Shown: positions 1 to 4,383 of the stretch, in pieces | Numbering within the stretch: position 1 is the first letter of the stretch | Layout of the letters: every line of letters begins with the position of its first letter | Notes under the pieces: generated by a model | Told to the model about the DNA's origin: nothing | Seen by the model: only the letters and a program-made list of their open reading frames with translations | The model's database searches: none | Assembly: GCA_902805495.1 (NCBI GenBank) | Contig: CADCTH010000073.1 | Span: 1-6,156, forward strand | Origin: an uncultured Actinomycetospora sp. | GTDB lineage: Bacteria > Actinomycetota > Actinomycetes > Mycobacteriales > Pseudonocardiaceae | Direction of reading: 5' to 3' | DNA: 6,156 nt | Program-made: the position numbers and the translations under genes

Positions 1-239
1 GCTCCGGCTCCGGCGCCGGGGCCGGCGCGGGGCGGCGCGGCGGCGGACGCGGACAGGGACGTCGCGGCGGGACGGGCTCCGGGGGCGGTGCCACCGAGGC
101 ACGCGGCACCGGACAGTCCCGCGGCGGGCAGGCCCGCAGCGGCCAGTCCGCGCCGACCACGTACTCGACGTCCACTCATTCTGCAGCGGCGCACTCGTCG
201 CGGGCGGGCGCCGGACGCGGCCGGGGTCGCACCCGCTGA
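1..239 (+). CDS. C-terminal tail of a Gly/Arg-rich protein, possibly DEAD-box RNA helicase (5' end outside window)
   Basis: The frame whose codons begin at base 3 stays open from the window edge to a TGA at 237-239, giving the last 78 residues of a protein that starts upstream. The tail is low-complexity and basic, with GRGQGRRGG- and GAGRGRGR-like runs, then a Ser/Thr-rich stretch (TTYSTSTHSAAAHSS) and a final RGRTR. RGG-like tails of this kind are common after the helicase core of actinobacterial DEAD-box RNA helicases, where they bind RNA non-specifically. No helicase motif lies inside the window, so that identity is inference. Two other + frames are also open here because of the GC content; I prefer this one for its G/C-rich third positions and its plausible RGG composition. 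It converges on hsp20, with 290 bp between the stop codons. Confidence 0.5.
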   Translation, partial: SGSGAGAGAGRRGGGRGQGRRGGTGSGGGATEARGTGQSRGGQARSGQSAPTTYSTSTHSAAAHSSRAGAGRGRGRTR

Positions 240-254
240 TCGACGCTCACCGAC

Positions 255-276
255 AGTAGCCGAATGCTCGGCTACT
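255..276 (+). terminator. Short hairpin 3' of the Gly/Arg-rich gene
   Basis: AGTAGCCGA (255-263) and TCGGCTACT (268-276) form a perfect 9 bp stem with a 4 nt loop, starting 15 bases after the TGA at 237-239. It is followed by CAATTAAG, which is AT-rich for this genome but is not a U tract. Position and shape suggest a transcription terminator or 3' mRNA stabiliser for the upstream gene. The symmetry would also permit function on the other strand. Confidence 0.45.
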
Positions 277-349
277 CAATTAAGATCGCTTGCTCTCCGC
301 GGTCGACGACCGGAAAGTACGGGCGCCGCTCGCCGGGGATGGGCAGCGC

Positions 350-398
350 GCGTGCCAGCGTGGCGGCCACGCTGGCGTTGAACGCCAGGAAATCCCCC
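350..398 (+). repeat. Double-palindrome repeat, copy A
   Basis: This 49 bp stretch, read on the minus strand, matches bases 1124-1172 at 43 of 49 positions. Its core (354-388) holds two perfect inverted repeats. The first pairs GCCAGCGTGG (354-363) with CCACGCTGGC (367-376) around a 3 nt loop. The second pairs CTGGCGT (372-378) with ACGCCAG (382-388) around a 3 nt loop. The stems share bases 372-376, so they cannot both form fully. The copy lies in the intergenic region after the Gly/Arg-rich gene, with its GGAAATCC end pointing towards hsp20. It may be a REP-like dispersed element, a structured 3' UTR or a terminator; I cannot tell from two copies. Confidence 0.75.
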
Positions 399-422
399 AC
401 GATCATCAGCTCCGGACACGAC

Positions 423-457
423 GACGCCCCCGAGACCGTGAAGGTCTCGGGGGCGTC
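423..457. terminator. Strong 15 bp hairpin between convergent genes (probable bidirectional terminator)
   Basis: GACGCCCCCGAGACC (423-437) pairs perfectly with GGTCTCGGGGGCGTC (443-457) around a GTGAA loop. On the + strand the stem is followed only by TTGTGGG, and on the minus strand by GTCGTG, so there is no real U tract. GC-rich hairpins with poor U tracts are typical of actinobacterial intrinsic terminators. Its place between the convergent Gly/Arg-rich gene and hsp20 suits termination from both sides. Confidence 0.75.
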
Positions 458-505
458 TTGTGGGCCGCGGACGCGGTGATCAACGGGGACTTCGCGCGCG
501 TAGGA

Positions 506-528
506 GCAGCGAGATACCCGTTCGCTGC
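506..528 (-). terminator. Hairpin directly 3' of hsp20
   Basis: GCAGCGA (506-512) and TCGCTGC (522-528) form a 7 bp stem with a 9 nt loop, beginning one base past the hsp20 stop codon (530-532, minus strand). It could end or protect the hsp20 transcript, with the stronger hairpin at 423-457 as a second barrier. There is no U tract. Confidence 0.4.
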
Positions 529-529
529 G

Positions 530-1017
530 TCAGGCGGCCTTGTCCTCGCCGCCCTCGCCGGTCTCGCCGTCGCTCGACCCGTCGGTGGTCTCGGGGGCGG
601 GCACGCCCTCGATGGCCACGCGCCGCGCGCCGGTCTCGACCGACGCGTGAGCGCCGGCGACGCGGACGGTCAGCACGCTGGCGTCGTAGGACGCGGACAC
701 CGCGTCGTCGGCGACGTGCTGGGGCAGCGTGAAGGTCCGGCGGAACGAGCCGTGGCGGCTCTGCCGGAAGCCCTCGCCGGTCTGCTCGTCACGGCGCTCG
801 CCGCGAACGGTCAGGCGACCGCCCTCGACCTCGACGGTGACGTCCTTCGCGACGTCCACGCCCGGGAGCTCGAGGCGGACGACGCCGTCGTCGCCCTCGC
901 GCACCACGTCGGTGATCGGGGCGTACCAGCTGACGCCGCGGATGGCGGCGGCGGGGCGGCCTCGGTCAGCGCGAACGGGTCGGCGAAGCGGGGGCCCCAG
1001 GGGATCAGGGTGCTCAT
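530..1017 (-). CDS. Hsp20/alpha-crystallin small heat-shock protein, frame apparently broken by a 1-base loss
   Basis: Hsp20 proteins are ATP-independent cytoplasmic holdases that bind unfolding proteins. The ATG at 1015-1017 follows GAGGAGG with 7 nt spacing and encodes MSTLIPWGPRFADPFALTEA, a typical actinobacterial Hsp20 start. This frame runs out as unrelated sequence to a stop near 811 (68 codons). The alpha-crystallin domain is in the -1 frame: SWYAPITDVVREGDDGVVRL, ELPGVDVAKDV, LTVRGERRDE, FRRTFTLP and the beta-strand motif ASVLTVRV, ending at the TGA at 530-532. Adding one C to the C4 run (minus strand of 953-956) joins the halves as ...TEAAPAAAIRGVSW..., a 162-residue protein of normal length. 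The domain then spans about residues 34-121, with an acidic Ser/Gly/Glu-rich tail after 140. The cause could be a sequencing error or a real mutation. The frame also stays open upstream to an ATG at 1072, but that start has no ribosome site and reads nonsense. Confidence 0.85.
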
Positions 1018-1024
1018 GGTGGTT

Positions 1025-1031
1025 CCTCCTC
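1025..1031 (-). promoter_or_regulatory. Ribosome binding site of hsp20
   Basis: The minus strand reads GAGGAGG, followed by 7 bases and the ATG at 1017. This near-perfect anti-16S match fixes the translation start at 1017 rather than at 1072. It shows that the N-terminal segment lies in a different frame from the alpha-crystallin domain. Confidence 0.85.
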
Positions 1032-1066
1032 GAGTGCCGAAGGCGGCCCGGCCTTGCAGGCCCACG

Positions 1067-1098
1067 ACTCATGCAAAAATGAGCCGGTGTTGCTCAAT
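1067..1098 (-). promoter_or_regulatory. HAIR-like inverted repeats upstream of hsp20 (possible heat-shock operator)
   Basis: The + strand reads AATGAGC, 7 bases, GCTCAAT (1078-1098), with TGAGC and GCTCA as exact mirror arms. The HspR operator HAIR is CTTGAGT-N7-ACTCAAG; the spacing is the same and 9 of 14 arm bases match. A second, overlapping pair is ACTCAT (1067-1072) and ATGAGC (1079-1084), so there are three alternating half-sites about 50-80 bases before the start codon. This fits repressor control of a heat-shock gene by HspR or a similar protein. No convincing -10 box was found. A short GGCCT-TGC-AGGCC hairpin (1050-1062) lies between these repeats and the ribosome site. Confidence 0.45.
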
Positions 1099-1123
1099 TC
1101 CCGCGAGGAGGTGAGGACGAGCG

Positions 1124-1172
1124 GGTGGATTTCCTGGCGTTGGACGCCAGCGTGGCCCCCACGCTGGCAAGA
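1124..1172 (-). repeat. Double-palindrome repeat, copy B (inverted relative to copy A)
   Basis: This is the partner of the repeat at 350-398 in opposite orientation, 43 of 49 bases identical. Stems: CTGGCGT (1134-1140) with ACGCCAG (1144-1150), and GCCAGCGTGG (1146-1155) with CCACGCTGGC (1159-1168). Both have 3 nt loops and share 1146-1150. All 29 stem bases of the core equal those of copy A, and the three core differences are in the loops. It begins about 35 bases after the xylB stop codon, so it would be in the xylB 3' UTR. It is oriented to xylB as copy A is to the Gly/Arg-rich gene. Terminator or REP-like element are both possible. Confidence 0.75.
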
Positions 1173-1202
1173 ACCCCGCCAGCCGAACGAACCACGCCTC
1201 GG

Positions 1203-2600
1203 CTACGGCGCCTCGCCCTCGCGGACGTCGGCGTAGCGCGCGCGGATCTGGTCCGCTGCCGCGGCGTCCGACACCTCGCGGGTCGTCTCGCGCGTCACCG
1301 TCCAGCCGGGTTCCTCGCCGTGCAGCGCCCAGGCCGCCTGGCGGGCGGCGCCGAGGGCCACGTACTCCTGCGCCGCGAGCACCTCGACCGGCAGGCCCAG
1401 CACGTCGGGCGCGAGCTCGGCCACCGCCCGCGAGCGCGAGCCCCCGCCGATCAGCAGCGCCCGGCGCGCCGGCACCCCCTGCGCGGTCATCGCGTCCACC
1501 CCGTCGGCGAGCCCGCAGAGCATGCCCTCGACGGTCGCGCGGGCCAGGTTCTCGCGCGTCCCCGAGGTCGTGGTCAGCCCGACGTAGCGGCCCCGGGCCT
1601 GCGGGCGGTCGGGGGTGCGCTCGCCGTCGAGGTAGGGCAGCAGCACCAGCCCGCCCGCCCCGGGCTCGGCCGCCAGGGCCAGCTCGTCGAACCCGTCGGG
1701 CTCCACGCCGAGCAGCCGCGCGCCGACCCCCAGAACACGCGCGGCGTTGAGCGTCGCCACCAGCGGCAGGAAGCCCCCGCGCGCATCGGCGAAGCCGGCG
1801 ACGGCGCCCGAGGCGTCGGTGGTGGGCCGGTCGTGGCCGGTGAACACCGTCCCCGAGGTGCCGATCGAGACCACCACCTCGCCCGGCCCGGGCCCGATCG
1901 CCAGCGCCGCGCCCGCGTTGTCGCCGGTGCCCGCGGACACCGCGAGCCCGTCCGACGTCCGCCCGACGACCTCCGCCGGGTCGGCCACCCGCGGCACGCC
2001 GAGCGTGCGCCCGAACGCGAGCTCGAGCAGGTCGGGGCGGTAGTCGCCGGTGACCGTCGACCAGTAGCCCGTGCCCGACGCGTCGCCGCGGTCGGTGGTG
2101 GGCTCGTCGGGCGAGCCGCAGAGCCGCCAGGTCAGCCAGTCGTGCGGCAGCATCACCCGCCGCGCGCGCTCGGCGACGTCGGGCTCGGCGCGCGAGGTCC
2201 AGCGCAGCTTGGTCGCGGTGATGCTCGCGACCGGCACCGTGCCGACGGCCTCGGCCCACGCCTCGGCCCCGCCCAGCTCCTCGATCAGTGCCTGTGCGTC
2301 GGGCGCCGAGCGCGTGTCGTTCCACAGCAGCGCGTCGCGCACCGGCTCGCCCGCGTCGTCGAGCAGCACCATCCCGTGCTGCTGGCCGGCCACCCCGATC
2401 GCGGCGACGTCGTCGGTCCCGACCTCGCCGAGCGCCCCGGCCAGCGCGTCCCACCACGCCCGCGGATCGACCTCGGTGCCCTCGGGGTGCGCGCGCCGGG
2501 CCTCGCGCACCACCCGACCGTCGGTCGGGTCGACGACGAGGACCTTGGTGGCCTGGGTCGACGAGTCGACCCCGACGACGAACTCCGCTGATCGCGCCAT
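1203..2600 (-). CDS. xylB: Xylulokinase, FGGY carbohydrate kinase family
   Basis: Xylulokinase phosphorylates D-xylulose with ATP to D-xylulose 5-phosphate, which enters the pentose phosphate pathway in the cytoplasm. The 465-residue product is near the usual family size. It has the N-terminal phosphate loop DSSTQATKVLVVD (12-24), the sugar-site motifs GQQHGMVLLD (72-81) and LWNDTRS (92-98), PHDWLTWRL (152-160), and GTGDN (224-228), whose Asp227 matches the catalytic base of E. coli XylB. The C-terminal lobe has SIGTSGTVFT (245-254), LPYLDGERTP (321-330) and the nucleotide-site GGGSRS (385-390). The ATG at 2600 leaves no good ribosome site. A GATACT box (minus strand of 2607-2612) lies 6 bases before it, so the mRNA could be leaderless; this is weak, as no -35 box fits. 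It is divergent from the SRPBCC gene. The nearby polyol transporter suggests its substrate arises from D-arabitol, xylitol or a related polyol. Glycerol or gluconate kinase is less likely given GQQHGMVLLD. Confidence 0.92.
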   Translation of the reverse strand: MARSAEFVVGVDSSTQATKVLVVDPTDGRVVREARRAHPEGTEVDPRAWWDALAGALGEVGTDDVAAIGVAGQQHGMVLLDDAGEPVRDALLWNDTRSAPDAQALIEELGGAEAWAEAVGTVPVASITATKLRWTSRAEPDVAERARRVMLPHDWLTWRLCGSPDEPTTDRGDASGTGYWSTVTGDYRPDLLELAFGRTLGVPRVADPAEVVGRTSDGLAVSAGTGDNAGAALAIGPGPGEVVVSIGTSGTVFTGHDRPTTDASGAVAGFADARGGFLPLVATLNAARVLGVGARLLGVEPDGFDELALAAEPGAGGLVLLPYLDGERTPDRPQARGRYVGLTTTSGTRENLARATVEGMLCGLADGVDAMTAQGVPARRALLIGGGSRSRAVAELAPDVLGLPVEVLAAQEYVALGAARQAAWALHGEEPGWTVTRETTREVSDAAAADQIRARYADVREGEAP

Positions 2601-2633
2601 GGCGGCAGTATCCCCGCTCCGTTCGGCGAGCCC

Positions 2634-2663
2634 TTGTCCCCTTTCCGTACCGGACGATACGGT
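2634..2663 (+). promoter_or_regulatory. Candidate promoter of the SRPBCC gene
   Basis: TTGTCC (2634-2639) and TACGGT (2658-2663) are spaced by 18 bases and resemble -35 and -10 boxes of the housekeeping sigma factor (actinobacterial -10 TANNNT). Transcription would begin near 2670, about 26 bases before the GTG start and just upstream of the ribosome site at 2680-2688. The same TACGGT hexamer appears as the candidate -10 of the transporter operon. Confidence 0.45.
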
Positions 2664-2670
2664 TGCCGTA
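2645..2670. promoter_or_regulatory. Alternating CCGTA/TACGG half-sites in the xylB-SRPBCC divergent promoter region
   Basis: CCGTA (2645-2649), TACGG (2658-2662) and CCGTA (2666-2670) form two overlapping inverted repeats, with 8 and 3 base spacers. TACGG-TTG-CCGTA overlaps the candidate -10 box of the SRPBCC gene and lies about 60 bases before the xylB start. Such symmetry suits a dimeric repressor that could control both genes. No cognate regulator can be named; the arms do not resemble the AAGCGCTT site near the LacI gene. Confidence 0.4.
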
Positions 2671-2695
2671 CTACCCGACGGAGAGGGGTTGCCCC

Positions 2696-3199
2696 GTGGC
2701 CACCGAGACGACGACCGACGAGGCCCTCGTGGTGACGCGCGTGATCGGCGCTCCCGCCGAGCGCGTGTTCGGGGTGCTCGCGGACCCCGCGACCCACGCC
2801 GCGATCGACGGCACGGGCTGGGTGCGCGAGCCGCTGGAGCCGGGCCGCCGGATCACCGGGGCTGGGCAGATCTTCGGCATGGGCATGTACCACGCGAACC
2901 ACCCCGACGGCGACTACCGCATGCACAACCGCGTCGAGGTGTTCGATGCGCCGCGGGCGATCACCTGGCAGCCCGGGCAGTACGGGCCGGACGGGGAGAT
3001 CGGCTACGGCGGCTGGACCTGGGGCTACGAGGTCGAGCCCGAGGGCCCCGACGACGACGCCTGCCGCGTGACCCTGACCTACGACTGGTCGCGCGTGCCC
3101 CCGTCCCTCCGCGAGCACATCAGCTTCCCGCCCTTCGGCGTCGACCACCTCGAGCGCTCGCTCGACCACCTGGCCGAGCTTGCTGTGCTCGCGACCTAG
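2696..3199 (+). CDS. SRPBCC (START/Bet v 1-like) domain protein
   Basis: This 167-residue protein has the plan of the SRPBCC fold, a helix-grip with a deep hydrophobic pocket. The sequence opens with a strand and a helix that carries the family pattern of a small residue, Pro, Ala and a hydrophobic run (VTRVIGAPAERVFGVLADP, 13-31). Then come antiparallel strands rich in Trp and Tyr (ITWQPGQYG, 89-97; YGGWTWGYEV, 104-113; CRVTLTYDW, 123-131), and a C-terminal helix (GVDHLERSLDHLAELA, 148-163) that would close the pocket. Members include polyketide cyclases, Aha1-like proteins and lipid carriers; no catalytic residues allow a finer call. The GTG at 2696 is preceded by GGAGAGGGG (2680-2688) with 7 base spacing. 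In-frame sequence further upstream overlaps xylB antisense and is not credible as coding. Its stop shares a CTAG with the LacI gene. No link to polyol use is visible. Confidence 0.85.
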   Translation: MATETTTDEALVVTRVIGAPAERVFGVLADPATHAAIDGTGWVREPLEPGRRITGAGQIFGMGMYHANHPDGDYRMHNRVEVFDAPRAITWQPGQYGPDGEIGYGGWTWGYEVEPEGPDDDACRVTLTYDWSRVPPSLREHISFPPFGVDHLERSLDHLAELAVLAT

Positions 3200-4188
3200 C
3201 AGCCGCACGACTCCCGCACGACCAACCGCGGCGCGAGCCGGCGCGTCGTCGGCGGGGCCGCGGGGTCGGCAATCCGGTCCAGTAGCAGCTCCACCGCGGC
3301 GGCGGCGATCTCGTCGAACGGCTGGGCTGCGACGGTCAGGCGCGGGGAGAACAGGTCGGCCCACGCGAAGTCGTCGAACGCGGCCACCGCGACGTCGCGC
3401 GGCACCACGAGCCCGACGTCGCGCAGCGCCTGCATGACGCCGATGGTCATGCTGTTGTTGCCCGCGACGATCGCGGTGGGCGGGCCGTCGAGGGCGAGCA
3501 GCCGGTGGACGGCGTCGCGCGCGGGCCCGGTGGCCGACGCGCCGCTGACCTCGAGGGCGGGGTCGACGGGCACGCACCGCGCGCGCAGGGCGTCGCGGTG
3601 CCCGTCGCGGCGCTCCGCGGTGGTCGACAGCCCGTCGAGCCCGGCGACGAGCCCGATGCGCGTGTGCCCGTGGTCGGCGAGGTGGCCGGTCAGCGCGGCC
3701 GTGGCCTCGCGGTTCTCGCTGCCGACCTGGTCGTGGCCCGCGTCGATGAGCCGGTCGAGCAGCACCGGCGGCACCTCGTGGCGGGCGAGGTAGGCCAGCG
3801 CCGCCTCGGGTCGCGCCGACGGGGCGAGCACGACGCCGTCGACGCGGTGGTGGTGCAGGCGCGTGACGACGGTCAGCTCGTACTCGGGGTCCTCGTGCGG
3901 GTCGACGAGCAGCAATGTGTAGCCCGCCGCGGCGGCCGCGGACTCGGCGGCGTGCAGCAGCTCGCCGAAGTAGGGGTTGGAGATCGCGGAGAGGACCAGG
4001 CCCATCGTCGTGGTCCTCGCGGTGGCGAGTGATCGCGCCACGGTGTTGGGCGTGTAGTGGGTGGCGGCCACGGCCGAGAGCACCGTCTCGCGGGTGGTGG
4101 CGCGCACCGGGCGGGTGCCGTTGAGGACGTGCGACACGGTCGCGGTGGAGACGCCGGCCAGCCGTGCGACATCGGCCATCGTGACCAT
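3196..4188 (-). CDS. LacI-family transcriptional regulator
   Basis: This 330-residue protein, of standard length, is a sugar-responsive DNA-binding repressor. The N-terminal helix-turn-helix is MADVARLAGVSTATVSHVLN (4-23), followed by the hinge helix NTVARSLATARTTTMGLVLS (48-67), where the ARSL segment inserts in the minor groove. The effector domain has the periplasmic-binding-protein fold, with NPYFGELLHAAE (71-82), VDGVVLAP (116-123), VAGNNSMTIGVMQAL (241-255) and VAVAAFDDFAWADL (266-279). The ATG at 4188 is preferred because GGGAG lies about 6 bases upstream; a second ATG at 4179 is possible, and a TTG at 4230 lacks support. A TAGAAC box (minus strand of 4231-4236) may be its -10, without a clear -35. 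It is divergent from the polyol ABC operon, with an AAGCGCTT palindrome between them, so it probably represses that operon and perhaps itself. Its effector is not deducible. Its stop overlaps that of the SRPBCC gene. Confidence 0.93.
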   Translation of the reverse strand: MVTMADVARLAGVSTATVSHVLNGTRPVRATTRETVLSAVAATHYTPNTVARSLATARTTTMGLVLSAISNPYFGELLHAAESAAAAAGYTLLLVDPHEDPEYELTVVTRLHHHRVDGVVLAPSARPEAALAYLARHEVPPVLLDRLIDAGHDQVGSENREATAALTGHLADHGHTRIGLVAGLDGLSTTAERRDGHRDALRARCVPVDPALEVSGASATGPARDAVHRLLALDGPPTAIVAGNNSMTIGVMQALRDVGLVVPRDVAVAAFDDFAWADLFSPRLTVAAQPFDEIAAAAVELLLDRIADPAAPPTTRRLAPRLVVRESCGC

Positions 4189-4279
4189 GCCCGGCTCCCG
4201 TCCTCCGGCGGCCCGCCCGCTCCCGCGCAAGTTCTACCCTGTCCGGCCCCCTGCGCACCTCCTTGCGGATCTGACGCGG

Positions 4280-4291
4280 TTAAGCGCTTGC
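4280..4291. promoter_or_regulatory. LacI-family operator candidate
   Basis: TTAAGCGCTTGC contains the perfect 8 bp palindrome AAGCGCTT (4282-4289), with the central CG typical of LacI-family operators. It overlaps the candidate -35 box of the transporter operon, where a bound repressor would block RNA polymerase. It lies 91 bases before the LacI gene start, so autoregulation is possible. I found no second copy in the window. Confidence 0.6.
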
Positions 4292-4316
4292 GTCTCACGG
4301 AGTGCAGTTCTACGGT
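4288..4316 (+). promoter_or_regulatory. Candidate promoter of the polyol ABC-transporter operon
   Basis: TTGCGT (4288-4293) and TACGGT (4311-4316) are separated by 17 bases, the best spacing for a housekeeping promoter. The predicted start near 4323 would give a 5' UTR of about 60 bases. The -35 box shares bases with the AAGCGCTT palindrome. Confidence 0.5.
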
Positions 4317-4320
4317 CACT

Positions 4321-4356
4321 CCACCGCCAGTGGCCCACGTCACGGTGAGGCGGTGG
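4321..4356 (+). other. Potential stem-loop at the 5' end of the transporter mRNA
   Basis: CCACCGCC (4321-4328) and GGCGGTGG (4349-4356) form a perfect 8 bp stem around a 20 nt loop, close to the predicted transcription start and 18 bases before the GGGAGG ribosome site (4374-4379). It could stabilise the message. It resembles no riboswitch I know and may be chance in GC-rich DNA. Confidence 0.3.
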
Positions 4357-4383
4357 TGGGCTGGCCGACGGGCGGGAGGCGCG

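Noticed and set aside
945..965. Programmed -1 ribosomal frameshift joining the two hsp20 frames
   Set aside because: The GCC/CCG-rich region has no X-XXY-YYZ slippery heptamer and no evident downstream stimulatory structure, and Hsp20 genes are not known to use frameshifting. An indel is simpler.
1018..1072. ATG at 1072 as the hsp20 start, giving an unbroken 180-residue frame
   Set aside because: There is no ribosome site, the first 45 or so residues are unlike any Hsp20, and the strong GAGGAGG and MSTLIPWG start lie in the other frame.
264..1114. Several + strand open frames across 264-1114
   Set aside because: They cross the repeat, the terminator hairpin and the antisense of hsp20. None has a ribosome site or recognisable domain.
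350..1172. CRISPR array or composite insertion sequence formed by the two repeats
   Set aside because: There are only two copies, in inverted orientation and about 725 bp apart. No transposase lies between them, and hsp20 is an ordinary chromosomal gene.
1125..2591. Long + strand open frame of 488 codons opposite xylB
   Set aside because: It is the antisense shadow of a well-supported FGGY kinase. The translation is Arg/Gly/Ala/Pro-rich without any domain pattern.
2285..4258. Minus-strand open frame of 657 codons crossing lacI, the SRPBCC gene and xylB
   Set aside because: It runs out of frame through lacI and xylB and antisense to the SRPBCC gene. The product is Arg/Pro/Ala-rich low complexity, produced by the lack of stops in GC-rich DNA.
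4057..4383. Upstream in-frame extension of the solute-binding protein (first ATG at 4057)
   Set aside because: The extension overlaps the LacI coding region and the divergent promoter, and would bury the signal peptide. The ATG at 4384 has a ribosome site and directly precedes the lipobox signal.
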